Source: Agrypnia vestita
Lineage: Eukaryota; Arthropoda; Insecta; Trichoptera; Phryganeidae
Assembly (NCBI GenBank): GCA_016648135.1
Contig: JADDOH010002288.1
Location: 62,001 to 126,000 of the forward strand
Direction: 5' to 3'
Length of the DNA: 64,000 bases
Each line of letters begins with the position of its first letter. Position 1 is the stretch's first letter. Shown here in pieces: positions 24,901 to 39,500 of the stretch. The notes beneath the pieces are model-generated. The model was not told the DNA's origin, ran no database searches, and saw only the letters and a list, made by a program, of their open reading frames with translations. A program made the translations under genes and the position numbers.

Positions 24901-27900
24901 TGAAAATGAAACATTTTAACAACACAAACACACACCAAAAGAGGAATTTAAAAAGGTGAAAAACATTATTATTAATATTAAAAAACTTTGTATTAACCAC
25001 ATAACTAGTGTAGTAGTAATATGTTTACCGGTTTCGATGCCACTGTGTCTTCATCAGGACGGATGCAAACTAACTATCCATTATCTATTCTAGCAAACAA
25101 ATCAATTTTGCCTACAACTATGGTGGGGGTGATTGATAAGTGGACACCGAAATGGGGGCGTCCACTTCTCAATTACCTCCACCATAGCTATAGCGATGCC
25201 CCCGTTCAAAAATTGTTTAGTTTGCTGGAATAGGATAGGAATGTTCTTAGGTTTTCACGGCCACTCAGAATCTCCTGGTGTGTGTCTTCTGGGGTATTAT
25301 GCCGTGTTATTACGACCTTTCTGGCCGACGTTTCGGATCCCATTGCAGGGTCCATCATTGGGGCTTACAGCGATGTGTAACATGGCATTATCCCCCAAAA
25401 GACACAAACCAAAAGATGTAACTACTTTTTTGTATTCTTTTTTTAACATGTATTTATGACTTCCTGTTGGATGGACCAAATAAATAAATAAATAATAGAA
25501 TAAAGTGCAGTCGCTCACATGATGATCAGGAGCGAGGGCCGGCGGTGACAGCAGTTCTTCCTCCGCAACTGAATGGACCCCAACACCAGCAACCTGCGGA
25601 GAAAGTACACATATACAGTGGTACCTCCACATACGACTGCCCTAACATACGAGTTTTTTGAGACGACGACAACTAATTAAGCGCAGTACCTAACTGGCGT
25701 TTGAAAACAAGTGCAACCACTTACGTGCGAATTGACGTAAATTCTCTGCGAACCTGTGTGGGAACATTCTAGCAAGCGATAATAAAGTGTTCCACAGACG
25801 GGTGATCAATTACGAAATGGCGTGAATTAAAGAATAGTGCTCAAATTAAAATCGTGCTCTATGACCTTTCGGTAAATTAATAAAAACTTCAAATGTTGTG
25901 ATGTTCTCGTCCCTTGCGTTAGGAGGAGAACTTTGTGGGTATCGGGAATCCAATCTAACTTGCTGTACTGCCTCAAGATATTTTATATTAGTTCACGTGA
26001 CAATATTACGGTACGCAAATACAGCACGAGCTGTTACTGATATGGTAGCTGCGTGGTAAGAGAGGGCGGCAAGATGGCGTCTATTAATTTATAGCATTCG
26101 CTCTCTCTCATACCATCTGTCTCTCTCATACATTGGGACAGACGTTCACTCAGATACGTTACAGTTTTAGTGTTTCATTTCTCTCCTACAGCAATATCAT
26201 TATAGACGTACCACTATAACTTGGCATGCGAGGGAGGGCGTCCCTGTCGCCTAACAGAAGTTGCCAGGATGTAAATTTATTACACAATGCATAATGTACA
26301 GAATGTCCGGTGACCGGTGTCGTAGTTTTTAACAGAAATTTGGTCGGGCAGCGCTAAAGAGACCAAGCAATAATGGCGGCCGTTCTATCTGTCAAACTGT
26401 CAGACGGTAATTTCGGTCCATTATTTGCTTTTTCAGCTTCGCAAAACTTTAAAACTTTAATATTTCATTGGCAATTGTTCTTGCACCATCCCGGACTGTT
26501 TAGGATGTTTTGGACATAATAATTCAGTGTATATTGGTAATCAAGATGCCACAGTTCCCGACCAAATAAAAAATTGAACTAAATGACAGGGCGGGGGGTT
26601 ACCGCCGGGTGTGGGCGGGTGGGTTTTAGTTCAAAATTCGCCGCACGCCAAGTTACGTTGGGCAAGCAAGTACCAGCGTAACGTAAGATTATACCTACTG
26701 CGAACAACAATTGAGATAGTACCTTGTCCACCAAGCCGGTCTTGTGATGATGCGACCTGTAGTTGAGATTGATTTTCGACAGTTCGTGTTCTAAATCCGA
26801 CAGATGGGCGACAGTCCTGCGCGCCTTCTGCTGGTGGTGGTGGTGCAGGGCTCCCTCACCGTCGTGCAGCTGTAATCAGAGTTAAAATTTTTTTTTACAA
26901 TTGCATGCTCCGTTTACCGTGCAAGGTCGTGAGACGAGTACCTGACATGGAAGCAATCTGATGCTTTCAATGCTGTCTTTAAATAAATTGATAAGATTTC
27001 TCAGTTTCACACTACGCTTTATGGTGTGCGTGCATAGGCACATTCAGAATTGAGATGTAATGAATAATCATTACATCAATTCTGAATTTTGGGACATGAA
27101 ATAGGTCATAATTCTCTAGTAAGTTCTTCGAGAGTTGTCTTATTATCTCTAGAAGTTGCAGGATTGAGACTCAACGAAGACTATACTTTTCTGATAAATA
27201 GATTTCTGCGCATTTTTCTAACGTACGTTGTCCATGTCCGTACCATGCACATTTTTTTTTTTTTCATCTGAGAACCACATCGATATCAAAAATTAGATTG
27301 CAACAATTTTGTAAATGAAAAAGTTAACTTGCAGAACAAATAACAGAGGAAACAAACCTTGTCGGCGCCCAAGGCTTGCGGCCCGGTGTTCCTGACCGTC
27401 GGAGACAGCAGGGGGCTGGAGGACACCTCCGAAGGCGACTGCGGTGATAACGGACCCTGGAGAATAAACGGCCACATAGCTGTTATACTGTCTAGAAAGT
27501 GCAGGGTTTTTAAGGTGATTGTAAAAGGTGCATTATACAATGGATGATACGAGGGTATAACTTGATGGTCCAGAAACATTTGTCCATAATTCTTCATGGA
27601 GAAAATTGTCCAACGCATATATTTAAAAAGTATATGATTATTTATTTATATCCCTGTCGTGTTTACAAGAAAACTACAGTTTGTTATAAGCAAGTATACA
27701 TAATATAAAATACAAAATATATTGTTATCTATATACACATGAATATATTTTATACAAAATAAAAAATATATTAAAAGAGGTAACTGAATTTTATCTAACC
27801 TAACCTTTAGTGACTAGCAGTTAAGTTGACAACAAAACGGTTGATGAAAACAAAATTAAAAGATAACTATTTTCCTTTTTACAAATAGTAATCTTTTAAT

Positions 27901-30900
27901 TTTTCTTTCATGTTACATAGTAGGTACTTCATTATTATTAATTTTTATATTTTGATTGTCTATACTTCAATTTTTTATTTGTTAGTATACAATTGTATCT
28001 TGACGAAGGGGCCATGGGCTCTCTGAATCATGTCGATATTTTTCAATACAAAAGTGGTGAAAACAAAGTATATTTTTATCAATTATATTGATAATGTCAC
28101 CACAAAATTATTTTGCTCTTTTTGAAGAAGGAAAGTGTTAATTTATATAATATTACAGTGTATGCACTTACAGAAATGGATGCCAGTTTGGCTTGCAGAG
28201 CGAGCATGTACGCATCGTAAGTCTGTCCCTTTTGTTGCACTCTGTTTCGTTGATCTGTTCCTAAAAAAAATTATTTTGAAATCTACAAGTCATTAAACAT
28301 CACACAACATGAGAGCTGCGTGTTAAGCATACGTGTTTAACAACTTTATTTATTTTAAATTACCTCTTGCAAAACTGTAATTACAGTTTAAACGCAAGGA
28401 TTTAATTATAATAAGTGTATGTACATTTCTTTACTTAATTGTATTTAATTTATGATATATTATATGATAAGCTACTATATTAAACTAATTTTTGCTTTTC
28501 CTATCCACTTCACAATTCACTGTAGTATTTTTTTGTCCCGTTACATTTTTTATTTTATCCGGTAGAGTGCCACCACTATAACTTGGCGTGCCCCTGTCGC
28601 GAAACAGAAGTTGCCAGGTTGTAAATTTATTACACAATACATAATGTACTGAATGTCCGGTGACTAGTGTCAGAGCCTTCAATATAAATTTGGTCGGGTA
28701 ACAGCGCGCTCCGCGGCGGTCGAACTTCTTACCATTCTTTCCTCATTCATTCGCTTAACATGCCCAAACATCTGAGCACCCCTTTTTTATTCTATTAATT
28801 ATGCTAAGATCAGCTTTACATTCATTCCTAATATCTACATTCTTTACTCTGTCATAAATTGATTTGCCACACATATGTCTGAGGGATCTCATCTCCACTG
28901 CATTCAATCTACTTTCGTTCCTCTTCTGCCAGCTCCGGGCTTCGCTTTCATACAACAGTGTTGGTACCAGAATTCCATTATGTACCGTTAGTTTTTGTTA
29001 GTCAACCTCGGTTGACATATTTCTATTAAAAACTATTGCGTTCAAAGCACCGTTCACCCTATTCCCCGCAGTCACTCTCCTTTCGATATCTTTCTCAACA
29101 TCATCAAGACTCTTTTATTTCTAGTTTGTTATTTGTCTTGTCGTATATTCATGATGTATTGGTGTTTTGAAACTGTCCTTCTCGTATTCTTCCAGTGTAA
29201 TTTTATAGTAAAATTGTTTTTGGATAGGTAAGATTTTACACATTTTGAATAGATTTTCCTGTTGATCCTTACATGCTTCTTTTTGTTTTTTATTTGCTAT
29301 AGTTTTAATAATTCTTAATTGTAGTTGTTTTACTTTTTCTAAGTATGATGGAAATGTCAATCCGTAGCTGTTTAGGCCATAGTTTACAATTGAGTCTACT
29401 AAATTATAATATAAGCAATAATTGACACAAAAACTGTGTACCATTGTTTAACGTCCTCAAAAAGTTCCTAAAAAATGTATGTATTTATTAATCAAAAAAA
29501 AAAGAAAAGAATTAAGAAAAAAAGGCATTTTTCAATATGTTAGGTTACGCTGTTCCTTTCGCTACATGGATTATGAAACGTGATTATATATTTTTTCTTT
29601 TATAAATAAATAAATGCTTATTCTTTAGGAACCGGCACATAAAAGTACTGTTACTTTTGACGGGTTGCAGCTAGTTATTTACATAAAGATATTGGAACGG
29701 ACAGGGTTGAGCCATGTAAAAAATGAGAACATAATATGACCACTATGAGCGGCGCGTGTCCAAAACAAATCAGCCGCTATATACAGAAAATTGCATTGGA
29801 GACGAGATGTGTATGCCACCACTGAAAATTGGGTTGCCGATCGGAGCGCGCGCAAGTCAGTGCCCAGCGGCCGTTGCCGCGACTGGAGGGGGGCCGCCCG
29901 CGCATACTGCTTCCAACTAGCTGTAGAACAACATCGTCCGGACACTAGCCCTGAGGATTGCCCTTTGTTAAATGAATATGAAAAATGCGGCCTGTTTGGC
30001 CGCCGATGTTATTTCCAGCTACAAGTGTCGATACAAATATGTGTGGAATTTGTATATGTTATGAAAATGTTTTAAAAATATGTTGATGCCTTGTAAGAAG
30101 CAGCGCTTGGCGCCCTTTTTGTATGCAATATTGTCATGTGCATTATGTTGAATCTCTGATGAGAAAAATGTATTGGAATTTTATGAATTTTTATGAATAA
30201 AATGGAAATATATAATTTTTTATTTGGCACATATTGGTGTGGGGACAGAGGTTAGAAGTTTGAGCCGAAGGGATTCTTCCGCGATGTAACGCCCCAAATA
30301 AAGTATGTGTGTGGCACGCGGTACCCGCGATGTTCGCCAACACTAAATGGGCATGAGTGTGGCACGTAATATTCGCCAACACGGGAGACGAGTCTCGCTG
30401 CAGAGGGTCTCGTCTCTTTCTTTCCGCCGTAGAATCCGCTGACGGGCAAATAAATGTTTTTGAATATGAGAGATTTTACAAGCTTACCTGACCGGCTATA
30501 AGTTCTAACGCCTAGTCCTCAAATTCCGAGCCCCCGTCTGAGATGCGTTTATGGGATACCCTCCACGGGGGTCCGAAGGCCTGGACCGGGCGCCATCGTG
30601 GAGATGGTCATTATGAAATAAATGAGTACTGGAAGACCGTGAGAAAATTTTTGTATTTTTCTCGATTTGGAAACGGTGTACGCCTGCTTTCAGGCCCACG
30701 TCGCGGTAAGCTCGCGTGCACGGCTCGCAGTGGAGAATATTAAAAAGTCGAATTTTTAATCGACGATCAGAGCGGCTTGCCGTGGACGAACTCCTACTTA
30801 TGTAGTGTTATTGCATTCCTTTACTGAATGCCTGTCTGGAAAATATATTTTTATATATGTGGAATGATATAGGCGCGCCTGAGAGTGGAATAAAAAATTG

Positions 30901-33900
30901 GTGTTTGGCGCTTTTTGAATGCCTATAACTCAGTAAATATTTGGAATTACTGTTAAAATTAGCGCTTGCATGCGCAATTTACATTTGTCATAGCAAAACT
31001 TGTAAAAATGCTGTTTTTGATTTTTTATGAATTTTTGAAAATTTGAGCCGTTTGTGGCAAATTTAATTTTAGTTTTTTGGGCCTTGTATGACCCAGCCCA
31101 TCCAAACAACTGTGTTATTATCATCTGCTAGGTCTGTTATTACAAAATAACACAGTATTAGTCTCTTGGGAGCTAAAATGCATTTTTTGTGAATTAATTT
31201 GTATCTGCCATATGAAATCTGCCACGCGGTGAAATTGCGCAACCGCGAATGACGTAGTTCACCGCTCGGCCGCTGGGAGCGCTGCGGCGCCTTCCCAGAA
31301 TTATGCAATCTCATTGGTTTTTGTAACATGCTATGACGCAATCTTGTGTAATTTTGAATTTGGTATAAATATAATGCATTTTTAAGCGAGTACCACAGTT
31401 ACGCAACTCGCGTTGGTACGAGAATCGCTGTTTGGACAATCTTCTTGCTGCTTTTTATTTCTGACCCTGCTCATCTTCTCTGGACTCTGCTTTCTTGGAT
31501 TTTTGTGACCACTGCTTTCTGACTTGGACTTCGCTTCGGATTTTTTCTTCGACTTTAATACGATAAAAGCACTACCTCGGCGTTTGACTTCTGGCATATC
31601 CACGGACTACGAGCTTCACAGCGAATTCTGGTGGCGATCTCTGCCTCACCAGCGAAGACTACTGAGCCGCATAAAAAAGGTGTTCCCATCCGGAACAGAT
31701 ATATTTGACAGAAAACATTACGTACCAACTAGATTAGGTGCATGGTAAGGTGGAAGAATGTCTTGAACAGCCGGCAGACCGCCGCCTCCACCAGCCAGGT
31801 CGTAAAGATCTGCAGAAATAAGTCACATCGTAGCAAAGACAGCAATATCTGTTTATTTATTTATTACAGTATATGGTAAAAAGAGCACCTTTTATATAAT
31901 AGTATAAACATCATATCAAAAGAGTAGCAACATTGTATAACTAAAAATTACATTGATAAGTAATTACAGTGATATAATAGGTGTACCCATAAGTAATCAA
32001 TTATTTTTGATATGGAATGTTTGCTTCAGTCAAGCTCAGTAAAGTGAATGTGTAAAGACGAGTTTTATAAGCAATATTATAATCCGTGGTCTTGTGACTC
32101 GTGACAATTAAATTATTTTTTTTATTACTCTGTTGTAAAATGGCGGACAATCAACTAACTGAAGAACATTTACGTCATTGCAAGCTGTTTAATTTTCTAT
32201 CGGGTGTTAATGCAACGGTTGCAACAAAGAAAATTTGTAATGTGTTTGGAGACGTATTGAAAGTAAATAAGTGCCAACGTTGGTTTAGAAAATTTTCCGA
32301 TAGTGATTTTGACTTGTCTGATAGCGATCGAAGTGGGCGCCCGGTAGGGTTTGATAATGACACTGTAAAAACACCTAGAAGCATATTTTTCTTAAAAATC
32401 TACCAACCAGATGGCAAAAGGTCCTAGATAACGATGGAGATTAAATCGATTAAAAATAAAATTAAATGTAGTTAAATTCTTTTTTTGTTGCCACTTAAAT
32501 AATTGATTACTTATGGGTACACCTAATAAAAAAGAAAAAAAGAGGTGTGAAGTACATATACAAAATGAAACGAATAGGTATAATAATTAATTTTGTGAAT
32601 ACATTATAGATTCACAATGGCAGGGTGAGTTTTTATTTGCATCTTTATAATGTGCTAAACTAGAGTTGAAAATATCTGAAATATGTGCATAATGTTACCT
32701 AGCCTATGCAGTCAGGTACAAGAGAGTTAAAATACGAGTTAGTTCTAGTGTTGTCACAATAAAATATCAATATCCAATTATGAAAATAGCAAATGCAGCA
32801 ATGCCCACTACAGTAAAACGTCGTTAATTCGAAATTTAAGAAAAAAAATCGTGAAGCGATTGTGAAATTCGCCAAATTGTAAAACTCTTGAAAAAAACAT
32901 TAAATTTATTCTTATATTTAAAGAAATCATTGAAAACACAATATTTATCATGTTAATGCAAAGATCGCGACATTTTGACATATTTGCTGTTCAATTCCGT
33001 CACGTTTGGATGAATGGATGGAACAAAAAAGTTTAGTTATACTTGAATTTATGGAATGCTTCTTCAATCTTCACACGAGTTTAACTTTTGATTCCGTCTT
33101 TTTTCCGGCTCAAACCAACAAAATTACTAGAAATACAATTGTCAATAAATACGTGAAACAATAAGATAAGTCACTAATAACATCTTACAAAGACAATTAA
33201 ACATTTTAGTAACTCAAACACAATTGTTAGAAAAAAATCTGACTAAAGACAAATTTAAAAACATAAAAAACAAATTTTATTAAATTGAAAAACAAACATG
33301 AAAAACAATATTTAATTAAAATTAAAAATCATTTCCAACCACAAAGTTAACGCTATAAACATCGAAAATACATGAAAAACAATTTAAAACGCGTTTAGGT
33401 ACGAGGATTAGCGCAAACGCCGCAAACTAAACTATTCGCTCATATCAAGCCAGCCAACTGAAGAAAGCATTACACAGGATTTACTAATTTTAGGGATCGC
33501 GACATGTATAGAAAAGGGGCATTCCATAAGGGATAGTAGCCGGCAAACATCGTGAACAATTTTCGGCGTAGTGGGGGAAAGTTTGCGCGTGTATTGTCTT
33601 CTGCGCAGCTGAAGTCGATGTTCAAGATGTTTGCCGGCTACTGTACCGTGAATTGATTGCGAAATACGCCAATAATCGTAAAACTCATGAAAAAGCCATT
33701 AATTTTGTGAAAAATGTCTGTTTTTCATATTTCAAGAAATCATTTCGAAAAAGCAATATTTATTATGCCAATACAAAGATTGCGACATTTCAAAGTACCC
33801 GATATTGACATATTTGTTGTTCTCACTTGCGAAAAAATCGAAATATTTTTTCCATTTTGTTAAATTTAAAAAAAAAATTGAATTATACAAACTAAAATGT

Positions 33901-36533
33901 ATTGATTTATGGTGCGAGGGGCTAAAAAATATTTCGAATTACGAATTACCGGGGTTTTCAAACTACCGGGGTTAATTTACTATGAAATTCACATTTTGGG
34001 ACTTGCAAGTTTTAAAAATTTCGAATTATGGCGAATTTCGAATTATTGGGGCTCGAATTCACGGGGTTTTACTGAATTTTGTGTCCATATTAAAAAGTTT
34101 AATATTTATTTATATACGCATATGTGTGTATATTAAAGGAAAAATGAGGTGGAAATTGGTTTTAAAAACTTAATTCCGACGAAATGTAGTTTTTTTGTGT
34201 TTATCTTAGAAACACCGCAACGGGATATTGCTGCTTTTGCTTTTATATCCCTCATATATGTTCGAATTGATCACTATTGTCAGAGTAATCAAACATAATA
34301 ATTTTTTGTCTGTCTGTCGTAAAGTCCATAAATTGCTTGGATTAAAACATTAGATAATTAGAGGGCGATACGCAATCGCAAACACATATGTTGTGCGGTC
34401 ACGCAAGGCGAGTCGTTATTATTATTTCCCGTGATTTTTCACGGGTGTACGGCCAGCCAATACTAATATATAAAGAGGTAAAGTTTGTAAGTTTGGATGT
34501 AGGAGGTAATCTCCGAAACTACTCAACCGATTCTGTCACCAATATTTAGCATGCTGACCTATTTTACAACTAAATTTGATGAAAAAATGGTCGAGCGATG
34601 CATTTTTTTCGAACGATGCCTTGAAGGTAAGAGTTATTTAAATACTTTCTATAGAGAAGTTGTAGAACTCAAAAAGTTGTATAAAAAAATCCGCAACGAC
34701 ATATATCTATATGTTAAGGTTGATATTAGGGAATGCAATCCCGAGTCGGGATTGCCCTTTCGGGATCCCTCGAGATTAGAGTTTCCAATCCCTACGGATC
34801 GGGATCCCGAATACTTTTGTGTTTTTTTTTTGTTTATACATCTGAATAGCAATTAACGACAATGCCTTGCATTTTTATATCAACAATTTTAATAAAATGC
34901 TCATTATTAATCATTGCATCAAAGTTTTTGTAGGCGTTTTTCCAAGCATCAATCAGTAATGTAGTAGAGTAAAAACTACTAACTTGTTGTTGGTTGATAA
35001 AATACAGCAAATATTATTCAAAGCTATTTTCATTATTTGAATGTGACATGAACATAAGTTTTAAGTAAAAGCTCTATAAACATATACAATTAAACATACA
35101 AAACATAAAAAATGCTAATCAGTCCCGATAATCCCGATAATCTTGTCCGATTTTTTGGTTCGGGATTGATCTCGTAAAATGCCTCGAGATCTCACGGGAT
35201 TGCATTCCCTAGTTGACAAAATAAGACTAAAAGTTACGCTAGTTATACAATAAAATTGTTGGTAGCTTACTGGCAGATCTAAGCAACGTCTGATGCTGCG
35301 AATTCCTCAAGTACACTCCCTGCAGGAGTTGCTGGTTCGCCTGTTGCCTGCTCAGCGAACGGAAACAAAACAAAATACAGTTAAAGATTTTCGAAAAATA
35401 TATAATTCTTTGAGATTTTTCCATTAAAGTATGAAAATTCGAAGAAATCTGTTTCATCATTGTTGAAAATTGTCTACAGACATTGATTCTGCGCTTTGAC
35501 CATATTAAATCTTGGTTTAAATTAAAGAGTGGCTTGTTGGTGCAGTGGTCATGACGCTCGCCTGGTGATCTGGTGTTCGGAGGCTTGAGCCCCATTCCAG
35601 GACACCAGCAAGTTAGTCCTATTTTCATAGCACAAGCGTTTAGCTTAGTTTGAAAATAGTAAGAATATTAATGCGACACGTATTCTGTGTTAGCATCTCT
35701 ATTAAAAAAATTAAAAAAACTAATTTGTCAAGGCGTTTCACAACTGCTAAAGGTTGATGTGGAAAATTTGCGATATTTTCGCAAACTTGACTATACAGTG
35801 TGTCTCATAGCTAGTAGCATAAACTTTACAGGTGGATTCCTGCCTTGATAATGGGTCGAAAATGTTTAAGCAACCATGACATAATATCAATAATATGGAG
35901 TTTTTTTTCTCTACTTCTGACATATTTTTCACAAAAAGTTGAACTATCATTACAATAATTTATATCGATTGTGAAAAATTAATTTGCTTTAATAGAAGTC
36001 GAATAAAAAAAAGTTTTTATCATTTTATTTGAGTTGTATTGAAGTGAATGAATATTTCATAATCAATATAAGTTGCTGTGATGATAGTTGAACTTTATGG
36101 AAAAAATAAGTCAAAATAATGAAAAAAAAAATGCAAACTTTGATATTGCATAGCTCCATGACTTGACATAGGTCATGCTTGCTCAAACATTTTTGATTCA
36201 TTATCTAGGCAGGAATCCACCTGTAAGGTTTTGCTATTTTATCATTTTATTTGAGTTGTGTTGAAGTGAACGAATATTTCATAATCAATGTAAGCTACCG
36301 TGATAATAGTTGAACTTTATGGAAAAAACAGGCAAAAACATTGAAAAAAAAAATGCAAACTTTGATATTGCATAGCTCCATGACTATTCATGTCATGCTT
36401 GCTCAAACATTTTTGATTCATTATCATGGCAGGAATCCACCTGTAAGGTTTTACTACTAGCTATGAGAAACACTGTATATATATACACTACATATATATA
36501 TTATATATATATTAGTATTATTATATATATATA

Positions 36534-36591
<58 letters not shown>

Positions 36592-39500
36592 TGTTCAGAA
36601 TATGCAGATTTTTTTTTGTTTTTATTAGTGTTATAAGTCAGTGTGTTTTGCTAAATTGCAATGTATTGTTTTTTGCTAAATGTGTAGCAGATTGCAACGG
36701 CCAACTCCTTGGCTGACTTGGAAGCGTACAGACCAAATCATTACAAGTTGTGACTCACCCCCTCAAGTTTTGCTGAAGCAGCATCCTCGACAGGTTTTCG
36801 TTGGTCATCATTTGATTTTGCGCGATGCCCAAGCCCTGTTCGACCCCGACCATGTTCAGGCCGCCGGCCATGAGCTGGTTAGTCGAGAGATTCAGCGCCG
36901 CCATCTGATTGGTCAGCCCGAGCTGCGGCACGCCCTGGCCCCCGTACTGGCCGAGCTGGTTGGATATCGAGACCTGCAGCGGCGCCATGTAGCTGGGCTG
37001 CGCGTGCTCGCCGAGGTCCAGCCTCTGGTTGGCCATCTGGTAGTTGAGCATCTGCGAATTCAAATTCGGCACGTTCTGCTGCGAGTTGAAGTAGCTTTGT
37101 ATCGCCGCCTGCGGGAGCTGGGTCGCCATGTTGATTATCTGGCTCGCCTGCGGAGTCAGGGTGGGCGTCGGCCTCCTGACCGGCTCCGGGTGCACCGTCT
37201 GGGGCGGCGACTCCACGCTCTGCGGCGGGGAAAAGCAGTCGGTCTCCACCGACGAGACGGAAGTGATTGGTTCTCTTTTCGCGGGAATATCGGCCGGTTG
37301 GATTTTCGCGATTGTGACGATCGGCGAACTTTCTTGCACGCCATTCATCTTCGCGTGCGGCATGTTTTGAAGTTCTTCCTCGCTGACTTTTTTTACTTTA
37401 AACTTCGAGTACTTTTTTGGGTCGGGCGTTTTTTCCGACTTTACCGCTTCTGAATATGAAACTTTCTGATCCGTGAGGATATCTTTAGTTTCGGATGATG
37501 AAACTGGCGCATCCTTTTTGGGTGTAGGCGGCATGTCGCCGGAAGGTGGCTTGTTGATTTTATCATTTATAACGGGGCTCACTAAGAACCTGGATATCTT
37601 CCGCACGGGCTCCGGATGCAGTTTCTTCGCATCCGTCTTGGATTGACCGTCTTTCTCGACGCTGGTTTGCCTCTCGACCTTTGGCAAATCATTTGGCACA
37701 CTATTTACTTCTACTTTTGCATCTAATCCTACTGTACCTCCTTCTCCGTTTAAACTATCACTATTAGACTGAATTACCGTCTCCGAAGACTGCGCTAAAT
37801 GACTAGAATCGTGTTCTCCGGTTAAATGCTTCATTTGACTATCGTTGACTGACTGACTTTGAATAGGAACAATTGTTGTACTTCCGTCCGTGACGGATTC
37901 GGCTGGTTGCGGGACGCTCGGAATGTCTTCGTCCGGCGTTAAGAACGGTTCAACCACGGTTGGAATATCTTGAATGGGAATTTCGACCTTTTCAATATCT
38001 TGCGCGGGGGACACATCCGAGCCACTGCCGACATCTTTGCCGTCCACTTCTTCTTGTTTTTCAGTTCGGGCAGCGAGCGGATTTTGGCTAATGTCATTTG
38101 TCGGCGTCTTTGTCGCCGTTTCGACCGTTGCAGTACTCACGGGCACGGGATCGTACGCCAGTTCCGTGATGAGGAGATGGTCATGGCTAGCGGTGGGCGT
38201 GGTGCATTCAGAATTATCTTGATTGGAATCAGTCAAGTTTTCTTCCTTTTCCGTATTTTCAGAGTCGTAATCCGTCTGAAAATTAAATATAATTATTAGA
38301 TTGAATATGATTGCTTCTTGTAACCGGCAACAAAAAGTGTTGTTCTCTCTATAATTGGTCTTTATTATCAAAATTATAACAATTTCGTTATCTGTTTGTC
38401 CGTCCATCTATAATGTCTGTAACTTTATTATAGTAATTTTTTTTTCAAACAATTTTTTTTTAACAATTTTTTTTAAATAAAAAAATACATACTTATTCCT
38501 TATACCAACATGTAAAAGTACCGTCATTTTTTACGGGTTACAGCTAGTTCATCATATATATATATATATATAATTAATCCTATGTGACGATTTAATACTC
38601 TCTGAGATAAACAAATGAAACTGTTTTAAAAATAATTTCACAGACTAGTTTTATAAAAAATATTTTAAATAATTACTAGGTAGACTTTCCAGATGAACGG
38701 CAATGTTTTTTTAGTATATCTCCATTATTTATATGAAAAATTGACAAATTGATTTGTTCATCTCAGAATGTACCAAACGGCACATTGGCTTTATTATATA
38801 TACAGCGACGATATTTTTAATGGTATTATAGAATTTTAATATGATAGTAATGTATCATTAAAACCCCTTATTTCTTAGATTTATAAAGTGAACTTGGTCT
38901 CCATTCTCAGTGTCCAATACTTACTCGAGACTATCTTATAGAGCACCATCTAGCGGATAGTGCTCGAATGACTTATGGAGTCATAGGAAGGCGCCATCAG
39001 CATTGTTTAATATATGTATTAGAAAAAATAAAGGCTTAAAAGAGGAAACATCACTTTTATTTTCTTACCTTTTGTGACTCATTTTGCGACTATCTGCAAC
39101 CAAAGGGAACTATCCCCTTCAGATCAGTTGAAAGATCGAATTGATTATGTGTGAAAGTGTGACAAAGGGAAGTAGGACACTTCTCTTTGGATTCGAGGAT
39201 CATTGTGGTGGAGGAGAAGAGAGTAAAAGCAAAATGTTATTTATACTGTCGTACCTTATCGTTGACATTCAGTTTGAGGTTGGGCACAGCCGGCAGCACG
39301 GGAAGAGTGTCGGGCCGGGCGGCCAGCTGCGCGGCGATGTCCTTCACCAGCTCTATGAACATGGCCGTCTGATGCTCCGGCAAAAGGGAGTTGGAGACCT
39401 GCAGCCAAAAATCAAATATAAACATTACTACTGTTCGATATTTGTGACGTCACGTTGGCACAGAAATCGATTCAAAAGAATATTGTTCTTTTATTATGTG

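Noticed and set aside
27995..28070. A further hammerhead-like core (tgacgaagg ... cgatattt)
   Set aside because: The GAAA part is lost and no convincing stem forms; too degenerate to call.
35527..35600. tRNA-like sequence
   Set aside because: A- and B-box-like motifs belong to a SINE with a non-tRNA body repeated three times; no cloverleaf that would make a functional tRNA.
36476..36587. Long TA repeat as an origin or regulatory site
   Set aside because: Simple microsatellite at a transposon end; nothing else supports a function.
36680..37453. 257-codon open frame on the plus strand
   Set aside because: It is the antisense of the WNK exon at 36759-38275; the Leu/Arg/His-rich protein has no family resemblance and the minus strand explains the sequence.
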